The translations under genes were made by a program, and so were the position numbers. The notes below the pieces were generated by a model. That model was not told the origin of the DNA. It saw only the letters and a list, made by a program, of their open reading frames with translations, and ran no database searches. A stretch of 64,000 nt of DNA from Sphingobacterium tabacisoli (GTDB lineage: Bacteria; Bacteroidota; Bacteroidia; Sphingobacteriales; Sphingobacteriaceae). Positions within the stretch are counted from its first letter, which is position 1; every line of letters starts with the position of its first letter. Where the stretch lies: contig NZ_JAEQMU010000001.1 in assembly GCF_017908035.1 (NCBI RefSeq), positions 62,001 through 126,000 of the forward strand, given 5' to 3'. This document shows, piece by piece, positions 48,301 through 56,013 of this stretch.

Positions 48301-48523
48301 ATCTCCTCATATTCTAGACGGGGCACTCTTGCGACTACAGGACATTGGTCTGGACTATACCGCAAAAGCACGGCTGTTTCGTCAGCAGGTACAGGTGAAT
48401 TTCTATATAAAGGCAAACAATCTCGGTATCCTTTGGAGAGCTAATCGATTTGGGTTGGATCCTGATTATTACGATTTGCCATCTGCTAGACGGTATTCTG
48501 TCGGTTTAAATATTAATCTTTAA
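45317..48523 (+). CDS. SusC/RagA-family TonB-dependent receptor
   Basis: Outer-membrane importer of 1068 residues with a signal peptide ending near ISAHAQ, a CarboxypepD_reg-like domain (about 20-100), a plug domain ([24 protein letters not shown]), and a long barrel. It is closely coupled with the upstream thioredoxin gene and the downstream SusD gene (11 bases). Unlike the first SusC there are no glycoside hydrolases nearby, so the ligand may be a peptide or protein fragment rather than a glycan. Confidence 0.95.
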   Translation: [1068 protein letters not shown]

Positions 48524-48534
48524 AAGCTGGTGAA

Positions 48535-49893
48535 ATGAAGAGTATAATAAAATTAATACCCGTTCTTGGGTTGTCTGTATGGCTATATAGTTGTGCAAAT
48601 TTTCTGGATGCCAAACCTGATAATACCCTTGCGCATCCCAGTACACTGAAGGATTTGCGGGCTATTCTGGATAATGAAAATGCCGTTAATGATGTATACC
48701 CCAGTACGCTGGCTATGGCATCAGACGAGTTTTATATGACCTATAAGGGATATGCACAGATGACGCAACGGATTCAGGATATTTATATTTGGGAAGATCA
48801 GGGGATAGATGCCGGTTGGACTACATCTTATAAAGCCATCAGCCTGGCAAATGTCGTATTGGAAGCATTAGAGCGTATCAAAGGTGGTGACCAGCGTTTA
48901 CGGAATCAACTCGAAGGAGAGGCGTTGTTCTTACGGGGATGGATGTTCTTTCATCTGGCACAGATCTATTGCCCACATTTTTCGATACACGATACCGGCG
49001 AAGGCTTAGGCATAGTGTTGCGCATGGATTCGTCGTCCGAAGTGAAGATTGGGCGCTCAAGTTTGAAAGAAACGTATAGGCAGATCTTCGGAGACCTCAA
49101 CCGGGCATTGGAACTGCTGCCCGAAGAATCCGAATACATCACGAGGCCCGCAAAATTGGCCTGTTATGGAGCGTTGGCGCGCGCATATCTGACTGTAGAA
49201 GATTTTGTTGCCGCCGAAGAAATGGTAGATAAGCTGTTGAAACGGAAAGATGAGCTTTGGGATTATAACACGGTCAGTGGTGTCGGATTATACCCATTTG
49301 TATTAGCGGATAATATAGAGTTGATATATTATGGTCGGGCAGCATCGACCGGAGAATTTATATACAATCCAAATACCTACATAGACCCTGCTTTGTATAG
49401 CCTATATGAAGAGCATGACCTGCGGAAGAATCTATACTACACAGCTGGGGCAGAGGGGATGAAGTTTCGCGGTTATTACCATGGCAAGCTGGCTGACTAT
49501 TTTGGAGGGATTGGCATGGATGAAATGTACCTGATCAAGGCCGAATGTGCAGCAAGACGTGAGGATACCCCGACTGGACTAAGGTATTTAAATACCCTTT
49601 TGCAGCATCGTTATAATTCCGATTATTTTAACAGTTTGACCATATTGGATAGCGATATCCTGTTGCGTAGGACACTTGAAGAACGGAGGAAGCAATTGGT
49701 CTGTAGGGGATTGAGATGGCAGGATTTGAGACGTCTGAATAGAACGAAGAGTCTAGAGACAACAATCCATAGAGAGATGGAAATAGATGGGGAATTAAAG
49801 GTTTATACCCTGGAACCTAATAGCCTTAGGTATGTGTTCTTAATTCCTTACTTAGCGACAGAGATGGGGCATTACGAGCAAAATCCGCGGTAG
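48535..49893 (+). CDS. SusD/RagB-family lipoprotein
   Basis: Surface lipoprotein of 452 residues, partner of the preceding SusC. The signal ends in a lipobox near LYSC followed by ANFLDAKPDNTL, the typical start of RagB/SusD. The helical core has GEALFLRGWMFFHLAQIY and the C-terminal RLEERRKQL-like segment reads LEERRKQLVCRGLRWQDLRR. It is shorter than the first SusD, in the size range of RagB-type proteins that work with thioredoxin-linked SusCs. Confidence 0.93.
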   Translation: MKSIIKLIPVLGLSVWLYSCANFLDAKPDNTLAHPSTLKDLRAILDNENAVNDVYPSTLAMASDEFYMTYKGYAQMTQRIQDIYIWEDQGIDAGWTTSYKAISLANVVLEALERIKGGDQRLRNQLEGEALFLRGWMFFHLAQIYCPHFSIHDTGEGLGIVLRMDSSSEVKIGRSSLKETYRQIFGDLNRALELLPEESEYITRPAKLACYGALARAYLTVEDFVAAEEMVDKLLKRKDELWDYNTVSGVGLYPFVLADNIELIYYGRAASTGEFIYNPNTYIDPALYSLYEEHDLRKNLYYTAGAEGMKFRGYYHGKLADYFGGIGMDEMYLIKAECAARREDTPTGLRYLNTLLQHRYNSDYFNSLTILDSDILLRRTLEERRKQLVCRGLRWQDLRRLNRTKSLETTIHREMEIDGELKVYTLEPNSLRYVFLIPYLATEMGHYEQNPR

Positions 49894-49908
49894 TTCGTTT
49901 GTTTGTTT

Positions 49909-49960
49909 AATGGACTGCCAGCATACTATGTATAAAGAATACGGGCAGTCCATTTTTTTT
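49909..49960 (+). terminator. Terminator of the thioredoxin/SusC/SusD operon
   Basis: An 11-bp perfect stem (49909-49919 with 49944-49954) is followed by a run of T. Confidence 0.85.
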
Positions 49961-50357
49961 AATTTGGCCTAAAATCCTTAACCGTAGTGTTTAGAATAGG
50001 CTCTTCTGCTTCTGGATCCGTTAATGAAGCCAGAGATTCCTGGATCTCTTCTCCCACAGTAGAGCTTCCCGCAGGAGCAGTCATGATAGGTCTGCCCAGT
50101 GCATCTACGGGTGCCTCGATCTGGCAGATCGTCTGCTGAGGTAATCCACAAGGCTTGTTCGGGTCCGGATTTGGACTGTAATGATCCGGATTTAGTGGAT
50201 TTGTCCCTACAAAATAGAGTGTTTCGGTAGCTGCCGGAGCCTCTATCTTAACGGTTTCCTTTTTCATTACTTCTTTCGCAATTGCAATCGTGCCGACGGC
50301 AATGAAAGTCATCATTAAAGTGAATAGTAATGTCTTCACTGTTTTGTTTTTTGTCAT
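49959..50357 (-). CDS. DUF6520-like small exported protein
   Basis: A 132-residue protein with a clear N-terminal hydrophobic signal (LLFTLMMTFIAVGTIAIA) and a Pro/Thr/Glu-rich mature part with two Cys in NKPCGLPQQTICQ. This layout matches DUF6520 proteins of Bacteroidota, which are often near SusC/SusD and AraC genes. No function is known. It is encoded opposite the SusC/SusD operon and next to the AraC gene. Confidence 0.65.
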   Translation of the reverse strand: MTKNKTVKTLLFTLMMTFIAVGTIAIAKEVMKKETVKIEAPAATETLYFVGTNPLNPDHYSPNPDPNKPCGLPQQTICQIEAPVDALGRPIMTAPAGSSTVGEEIQESLASLTDPEAEEPILNTTVKDFRPN

Positions 50358-50447
50358 AACATCTGTTATAAAATAAATTCCCTTTAACCTTCACCTTGAA
50401 GATTATAGACCAAAGGTAGTCCAGGCATTGCTCACGGAGTGGCTTGG

Positions 50448-51482
50448 CTAGCTACCTGCCGATGGATTAGTTAGCCCCTCGTCAGCATCTAATCCTTGTA
50501 TATAGGCTTGTGCCGTGATACCCGTTTGCTTTTTGAAAAAATGGCAGAAAGCCCCTAGCGAATTGTAACCACAGTCATAAGCTACCGCGCTGATGCTTGT
50601 CCCAAGCGCAAGCAACAGCTTCGATTTTTCCAATAAGAGATCATTCTTGTAACTGCTTAGCGACTGCTTGTACTGCGCAAGAAAGGCGCGCTTGATATAC
50701 GACATGCTCAGTTGTAGATCTTCGCCAAGTTGGCTCAGTCTGAATTCCTGCCCCTCTTGCGCTACATATTGCTGGAGGAGTTTCTGCACTTTCTCTGCAA
50801 CCAGTTTGCCTGCACTGCTCATCTCGTATTCTTCCAGCACTTTATCCCTGGAGATCAGCAGCAGCTCCGTCAGCCCGTCCAATACAAACCGCTCGGTATT
50901 GAGCTGCCCACTCTCCAGATGGGTCAGTAGATATTGGATCCGCGCTTTTGTCCGCGGCCCGACCCGAAAATCGATGCTGTACTGGGGTTCGGTCGCTTCC
51001 CTTCGGTAGGCCTCAATCAGTGCATGCAGAAATCGAAACGGCCGCTCGTTGCCCTGTCGGAACAGCTGCCCGTCAAAGTAAAATCCAAATAGCTGGGTGT
51101 AGCTCTCCGGTACCGACAGGTAATAACGTTCCTCGGGTAGATACAGATAGCGGGCACGCCCCGGTGCTATCGTGCAGATAGGATGTTGTAAGGCATCCAG
51201 TAGATAGATTTCCTCCTGTCCGTCCATGAGGTAGAGTACATGCAGGTCGGCCATATCGACCTGTATGGTAAATGAAACGGGTTCTTCTAGCCAGAGGTCA
51301 TGACTATACAGATAGCCATAGTGGCCGTCAAACTCCTGCTCGATAGCTTCGGCTTCACCATTTACAAAATAGGAGCAGTCTGCATGCCGGATCGAAAGCC
51401 TGGGGCGTGGATGGTTTAGTGCCTTGGATGCTACCGCCGCACCAAAGTAATCCGATAATTCGTAATGTAATGTCTTTTTCAT
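50448..51482 (-). CDS. AraC-family transcriptional regulator
   Basis: Regulator of 344 residues. The N-terminal 230 residues are a beta-rich sensing region without a recognised ligand site; the C-terminal 100 residues form the AraC double helix-turn-helix (LSQLGEDLQLSMSYIKRAFL and ISAVAYDCGYNSLGAFCHFFKK). It is divergent from the small peptide gene at 51788, with about 300 bases between, so it is a candidate regulator of the peptide operon. Start taken at the second of two adjacent ATG codons. Confidence 0.88.
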   Translation of the reverse strand: MKKTLHYELSDYFGAAVASKALNHPRPRLSIRHADCSYFVNGEAEAIEQEFDGHYGYLYSHDLWLEEPVSFTIQVDMADLHVLYLMDGQEEIYLLDALQHPICTIAPGRARYLYLPEERYYLSVPESYTQLFGFYFDGQLFRQGNERPFRFLHALIEAYRREATEPQYSIDFRVGPRTKARIQYLLTHLESGQLNTERFVLDGLTELLLISRDKVLEEYEMSSAGKLVAEKVQKLLQQYVAQEGQEFRLSQLGEDLQLSMSYIKRAFLAQYKQSLSSYKNDLLLEKSKLLLALGTSISAVAYDCGYNSLGAFCHFFKKQTGITAQAYIQGLDADEGLTNPSAGS

Positions 51483-51485
51483 CAA

Positions 51486-51787
51486 TTGGTTGGTTTACGA
51501 GTGGCATTAATAAATCGGCTAAAGAAAGGGTTTGTACCATACCTGTCAAGAGACAGGGGTGACATCATAGAATCTGGTTTTGAGATTGCTTTCGTTAGCA
51601 TCATTTAGCTAAGGATTTTAAGCGTAACAGGGGGTGACAATAATTTTCATCGCCACAATCAACGCGTTCATCCCTGGTCAGGGCCTATCTATCGTTTTTT
51701 TCTTATTTGTGAAGAGACCTGCTTACGTTTGGATATACATAGACAAGTAGGGCGCCCCCTTGTATGGTTTTACTAAACAACAATATT
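51486..51787 (+). promoter_or_regulatory. Divergent control region between AraC gene and peptide operon
   Basis: This spacer has a 6-bp stem-loop CCTGTC-AAGA-GACAGG (51542-51557), two copies of GGGTGACA (51557-51564 and 51632-51639) and a perfect -7 box TACGTTTG (51724-51731), 57 bases before the peptide ATG. The longer form GGGTGACAATA at 51632 recurs at 55671, upstream of the HTH gene. These look like parts of a shared control region. Confidence 0.55.
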
Positions 51788-51958
51788 ATGAACACAACAC
51801 TCAAAATTGCTGTGCAGACACAACCTGCAAAAAAAGTATTGGCATCGGCTTTACGACGCAAAGCGCACCCGGTACCCGGTATTAATACACCTATTTTTCA
51901 GAATGGAAGGCGACCTAGTCCCTGTGATGTCATATTGCCTGGGTTGGATTTGCTATAA
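51788..51958 (+). CDS. Candidate precursor or signal peptide, 56 residues
   Basis: A short basic peptide from the ATG at 51788 (an in-frame ATG at 51764 gives eight more residues). The N-terminal half is a helix-like leader (LKIAVQTQPAKKVLASALRRK); the C-terminal half is Pro/Gly-rich with one Cys and ends in LPGLDLL. There is no signal peptide, membrane helix or known domain. A perfect -7 box lies upstream and a strong hairpin follows the stop codon, which would let the peptide be made in excess over the downstream acyltransferase, kinase and LytTR genes. Precursor-peptide identity is inference from size and context. Confidence 0.55.
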   Translation: MNTTLKIAVQTQPAKKVLASALRRKAHPVPGINTPIFQNGRRPSPCDVILPGLDLL

Positions 51959-51974
51959 CAGATAGAAGGCATTT

Positions 51975-52003
51975 GCCGTGGGGGCGTTCTTTACGCCCAC
52001 GGC
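51975..52003 (+). terminator. Hairpin between peptide and acyltransferase genes
   Basis: GCCGTGGG pairs with CCCACGGC with a two-base G bulge (51975-51986 and 51994-52003). It is followed by ATTTGCTTAAACC and, further on, a T-run. It can act as an attenuator or partial terminator after the peptide gene. Confidence 0.65.
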
Positions 52004-52036
52004 ATTTGCTTAAACCTTACTTTTTTATTTAAAATT

Positions 52037-53092
52037 ATGGATCCACAACACCATTATTGGGCGGAGCTACAGCGCATCCAGACCAATTTAGAGTCCGACA
52101 ATATAAAATGGGATATCGACACGATAAGCACCTTTACTTTCATGAGCGCCAATTTAAGCCATTTTCTACCTATGTTGAAGTTGAATACACAGAAGAAAAT
52201 TTTTAGTCGGGCACGCACGCAGCAATGGCTCAATGCAATGGACGTAACGCTGTTTGCAGGCACATATCCTTGGCGTATTCAGGGATGGAACGATTTTAGA
52301 AAGCGACTCATAGTGCAGCCCGGTATCATTGCTTCCTTTCATTTTGGGGCTTATCAACTGATCTGCTATCTAATGGTCAAAGCCAAAATCCCGTTTGCCC
52401 TGCTGGTCGCCGCAACGGTCAAGGACGATTGGACCACGCGTAACGCGGTACTTCTCGAAGCGCTCGAAGAGGCACGTGCCGAAGGTCGTTTTGTACTACT
52501 CGATGCCAATAGCCCCGCCGCTCTACGCCAGTTATATAGCTTGCCGAAGCAAGGATTTCAAATCCTCATATTTGCCGATGGACTCGAGACTGTGGTCGGC
52601 AAGGATAGCCCATCCTTAGAAAGCATATCGTTTCTAGGTCAGAATATCGCAGTAGGTCGCGGAGTGGCCCAGCTCGCACATACCTTGCAGCTACCGATAT
52701 ATCCAATGATAGCGCATAGAAAGAACAAATCCGTGCAGTTAGAGACTTTGCCTACCATGTTTTCAATAGCCAATACGGATCGGAGGATCTTTGCTACAGC
52801 AGTCCTCAATAAACTCTTTGGTTGGTTTGCAACTTTCGTCATCCGATCGCCCGAGCAATGGACACTATGGAGCCATATTCATGTACTGCGAGGCGACGAG
52901 AAATTAGCATTGGGCGTATGGTATACACAGGAATCAGACTCTTTTAAAGATTCAGCGAAGTATGGTATTTTTAAAATGGGGGATTACTGTTATGTGTTGC
53001 GAAAAAAGGACATGAAATGTTTTTCGATAAGCAAAGCGGAATTTGAAACTTTAGCGCAGCAATGGTATACGGATCATACTGTAATTCGATAA
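52037..53092 (+). CDS. LpxL-like acyltransferase with altered active-site motif
   Basis: Product of 351 residues resembling the lipid A biosynthesis acyltransferase fold: SFHFGAYQLI stands where LpxL proteins have HLGNWE, and later blocks include ILIFADGLETV and PIYPMIAHRKN. The conserved HX4(D/E) motif is changed to His102-x4-Gln107, so the usual catalytic acid is missing. There is no membrane anchor. The neighbours are a small peptide and a two-component system, not lipid A genes, so a peptide or small-molecule acyl acceptor is possible. Family assignment is by motif shape only. Confidence 0.65.
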   Translation: MDPQHHYWAELQRIQTNLESDNIKWDIDTISTFTFMSANLSHFLPMLKLNTQKKIFSRARTQQWLNAMDVTLFAGTYPWRIQGWNDFRKRLIVQPGIIASFHFGAYQLICYLMVKAKIPFALLVAATVKDDWTTRNAVLLEALEEARAEGRFVLLDANSPAALRQLYSLPKQGFQILIFADGLETVVGKDSPSLESISFLGQNIAVGRGVAQLAHTLQLPIYPMIAHRKNKSVQLETLPTMFSIANTDRRIFATAVLNKLFGWFATFVIRSPEQWTLWSHIHVLRGDEKLALGVWYTQESDSFKDSAKYGIFKMGDYCYVLRKKDMKCFSISKAEFETLAQQWYTDHTVIR

Positions 53093-53094
53093 AT

Positions 53095-53134
53095 GCAACT
53101 TAATTTGTATTTTGGGAAGATAAACTTAAGTTGC
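53095..53134 (+). promoter_or_regulatory. Stem-loop before the kinase gene
   Basis: GCAACTTAA pairs perfectly with TTAAGTTGC (53095-53103 and 53126-53134). It lies between the acyltransferase stop and the kinase ATG at 53140, close enough to influence its ribosome access. Confidence 0.5.
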
Positions 53135-53139
53135 TACCT

Positions 53140-54180
53140 ATGCAAAGTAAAATCTTCTTGGAAGAAAACGCCAAAATACAATTATGGGGTTGGCCGATAT
53201 ACTTTTTACTAGTACTCTTGATCAATCATCATGTAAGACCCGAGAAAACATTCATAGACCAATTAGTAGCCTGCGGCTTGTTTTTTCTGGCGTTCAACGG
53301 ATGTATTTTAATTCTGTACTTGGTCATGATGAAAAAATGGATCTGGAAATCTGTGCTCTTGGTGATCCTACTTTACCTGTTGATGACCGAATCCATCCAT
53401 TTCATGGGCGGGGTGTGGATCGATCTCAAAGAGGATATCCATTCGAATGAAACGGAAACTTATTATTGGAATATGTTGAACAAATATATTGGGGCGTGGA
53501 CAATGGCTGCTGTGTTGGTATTTCACATCAAGGCCACGATTAATGCAAGGCTTAGAGAAGAGGAAGCCCGCTTGCGGCATGCCAAAGAAATAGAAGCCAA
53601 GGAAATGGAGTTTGCTTTTAGAACCTTACAGAACAATCCACATTTCTTGATGAATGTATTGACCAACTTAAAGCAGCGGGCGGCGCAGGTTTTACCCGAC
53701 GTCGCCGAACATATCGGACAGACAGCGACTTTAGTCACCTACCAGCTTTCAGCATCCAATGAGGGTACAAAGCAGGTATTGCTCTATAAAGAAATAAATG
53801 CTTTGCAGCTTTATTTGGCCTTAGAACGCAGCCGGTTTACAGAATGCTTTGTAGATTTCGAGATTACCGGCAAGGCCTCACACCACAAAATGGTACCGAC
53901 GACCTTGATTACGTTAGTTGAGAATGCATTTAAGTATGGGCTGTATACCGATTCGTACAATCCCATTAAGATTAGACTAGACATAACGGAAGATCAGATT
54001 GTATTCCAATGTACCAATACCATAGATCAATCAAAGCAGGATAGACCATCAATGGGGTTGGGGCATAAGATAATGCGCACCCGCCTTGATTTTGTCTACG
54101 GGGAGAGATATAGCTTTGAGGCTTCAAAGACGGAACGGAACAAGTACCATGTTAAACTGATCATAGAGCAGAAACAATAA
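53140..54180 (+). CDS. LytS/AgrC-type sensor histidine kinase
   Basis: Membrane kinase of 346 residues from the ATG at 53140. Four hydrophobic segments fill about 12-130; a short coiled coil then leads to a His_kinase domain with the phospho-acceptor His168 in QNNPHFLMNVLTNL, the N box in TLVENAFKYG and the G box MGLGHKIMRTRL. It has no separate extracellular sensor domain. The LytTR gene follows 45 bases later, forming a two-component pair. Confidence 0.9.
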   Translation: MQSKIFLEENAKIQLWGWPIYFLLVLLINHHVRPEKTFIDQLVACGLFFLAFNGCILILYLVMMKKWIWKSVLLVILLYLLMTESIHFMGGVWIDLKEDIHSNETETYYWNMLNKYIGAWTMAAVLVFHIKATINARLREEEARLRHAKEIEAKEMEFAFRTLQNNPHFLMNVLTNLKQRAAQVLPDVAEHIGQTATLVTYQLSASNEGTKQVLLYKEINALQLYLALERSRFTECFVDFEITGKASHHKMVPTTLITLVENAFKYGLYTDSYNPIKIRLDITEDQIVFQCTNTIDQSKQDRPSMGLGHKIMRTRLDFVYGERYSFEASKTERNKYHVKLIIEQKQ

Positions 54181-54225
54181 AGTTTAGATATTCCATATGA
54201 CAGATAAAAAACAAATTATAGACAT

Positions 54226-54978
54226 ATGAAGCGATTAAAATGTTTGGTGGCAGATGATGAACAGATGGCGGTAGACGCCATGAAAGATTTAATTAATAGA
54301 CGCCACGATCTGGTATGCACGGATACAACGACGGATGCCCGTCAGGTTGTCGACCTTGTCGAAAAGCACCGCATTGAATTGGTCTTTTTAGACCTCCATA
54401 TGCCGCATGTTCACGGCATTGATTTAATAGAACAGCTACGCGGACGCGCTGAAATTATCTGTTGCTCAGCAGACCAGCTCTATGGGGAGAAGCTCTTTAT
54501 GTTAGGCGTGGCATTCTACCTCTTTAAACCCATACAAGAAGAGAAATTTGCAACTGCCATCGAAAGGGTATGGGAGATAAGAGCTACGAAAACAAAGGAA
54601 GATTATGCCAACAGGGTGGTTCCGCTGGATCTGCATCAAAATATAATGCTTAAAAAGACGGATGGCAAACATATAAGTATCGAACTGATAGATATGGAAT
54701 GTATAGAGTCCAGTGGCGACAATTGTATAATAACCCATACCGATGGTAAGGACGAAGTTTGCTACGGGTTAGGATTGTTCGAAAAGCTACTTCCGGCCAA
54801 AAACTTTATTAGGGTGCACAAAGGGTTTATGGTAGCTTTTAAAAACATCCGCGATATTGATTATACGAATGGCATCATCAAGCTTCGTAATTCATCGGGA
54901 ACAACAATACCCATAGGGCCCACATACAGGAAGAAGGTGAGAGAAGTATTTGTTGGAAAAGAATTAAAAAACATATGA
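54226..54978 (+). CDS. LytTR-family response regulator
   Basis: Response regulator of 250 residues. The receiver domain has the acidic pocket (VADDEQ), phospho-acceptor Asp56 in LVFLDLHMPH and Lys101 in LFKPI. The C-terminal LytTR DNA-binding domain (about 145-245) has IECIESSGDN-like and FIRVHKGFMVAFKNI segments. Paired with the kinase just upstream. Its stop codon overlaps the region of the next ATG with 1 base between, so translation is coupled. Confidence 0.93.
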   Translation: MKRLKCLVADDEQMAVDAMKDLINRRHDLVCTDTTTDARQVVDLVEKHRIELVFLDLHMPHVHGIDLIEQLRGRAEIICCSADQLYGEKLFMLGVAFYLFKPIQEEKFATAIERVWEIRATKTKEDYANRVVPLDLHQNIMLKKTDGKHISIELIDMECIESSGDNCIITHTDGKDEVCYGLGLFEKLLPAKNFIRVHKGFMVAFKNIRDIDYTNGIIKLRNSSGTTIPIGPTYRKKVREVFVGKELKNI

Positions 54979-54979
54979 T

Positions 54980-55567
54980 ATGGAAAATGGTACCTTACAA
55001 AAATCCTATCAGGAGCTATGGAGCGCTTTCCTTCATTTGCAGGGGCATGATATTCCGCAAGAGGAACAGAAGACCAGGTTAGCGCATTTTAATAAGGAGA
55101 TCTTAGAATTTTCGGCGCAGTTTGAACAGTTTTTGCAGCAGTTATTTCAAGAGATCACCGTACGCGCTGGCATGCAGGAGGCTATAGATCTTTCATTACT
55201 TAAGTCTGAGGCCTATGAAGCTTTTTTTAAAGATCAGCTCCAGTTTTACAGGCAATGGCTCAATCACTTTGATCAGCTTTTGACGCACGCCTCTGGTAAG
55301 TGTACCATGGGGCTCACAAGTCGTCAGGTGTTGCTATTTCTAAGGCTGGCGCGTGATATGGAGCTGCTGTCCGAAAAGCAGCTGAAACCCTATTTCTACT
55401 TTTTAAGGGCTAATTTCCGTACCACATATCAGGAGTCACTATCCTATGAAAGCATTCGTAAAAAATACAGCCAACTGGATGAACGTACCCTAAAAGACGT
55501 CAAACATCTGCTGGAAAAAATGCTGATCAAGCTATCTGCATACAAGACGACAGCATTGAAAAAATAA
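54980..55567 (+). CDS. Helical protein of unknown function, possibly RteC-like
   Basis: A 195-residue, all-helical, soluble protein translated with the LytTR regulator (1-base gap). The C-terminal part (FLRANFRTTYQESLSYESIRKKYSQLDERT) resembles the DNA-binding end of RteC-type regulators of Bacteroides conjugative elements, but the match is weak. No membrane segments and no catalytic motif. It could be a third component of the two-component system. Confidence 0.5.
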   Translation: MENGTLQKSYQELWSAFLHLQGHDIPQEEQKTRLAHFNKEILEFSAQFEQFLQQLFQEITVRAGMQEAIDLSLLKSEAYEAFFKDQLQFYRQWLNHFDQLLTHASGKCTMGLTSRQVLLFLRLARDMELLSEKQLKPYFYFLRANFRTTYQESLSYESIRKKYSQLDERTLKDVKHLLEKMLIKLSAYKTTALKK

Positions 55568-55670
55568 TCGCACTAAATAAACCGTTAACCAATTTGATAA
55601 ATCGCTTCGCGAATGGAGTTTGGAATGTATATTATTAGTTTTTACAATGATGGAATATAGCTTGCAGAAA

Positions 55671-55681
55671 GGGTGACAATA
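55671..55681 (+). promoter_or_regulatory. Second copy of the GGGTGACAATA element
   Basis: This 11-mer is identical to 51632-51642 upstream of the peptide gene. It lies about 50 bases before the ATG of the HTH gene at 55723, in the position of a promoter-proximal operator. Confidence 0.45.
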
Positions 55682-55722
55682 TACATCAGCTGGTGGGATA
55701 GAAGCACATAATATCTTACCCT

Positions 55723-56013
55723 ATGGAACAATTATTACACGTACTGATTCAACAACAGAAAAAGCACATCAAACTAAACAAAAATCAAAACAAACTCATC
55801 ACGATGTTAATCGCCGTATTGAAGCCTACGGACAAAGAAAGGTTAAAGAGCACCATAATGGACAATGCCGACCTAAAAGAAATCTTCAAAGTGGCCGACA
55901 CCAAGTTCTACCGTATCAAAAAACTTTTTCGCACTTACGAACTGGACACCAAGGACTATTATCTTGCCGATGAAATTCTTGAAGTAATGAAAAAGAATGA
56001 GCGCGGTGGGTGA
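55723..56013 (+). CDS. Small MerR/excisionase-like HTH protein
   Basis: A 96-residue basic protein. The second half (LKEIFKVADTKFYRIKKLFR and following DYYLADEILEVMKKN) has the layout of small helix-turn-helix proteins abundant in Bacteroidota mobile elements. The N-terminal half is a coiled coil. It lies between the LytTR system and the lysis-like cassette and could regulate either. Confidence 0.6.
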   Translation: MEQLLHVLIQQQKKHIKLNKNQNKLITMLIAVLKPTDKERLKSTIMDNADLKEIFKVADTKFYRIKKLFRTYELDTKDYYLADEILEVMKKNERGG

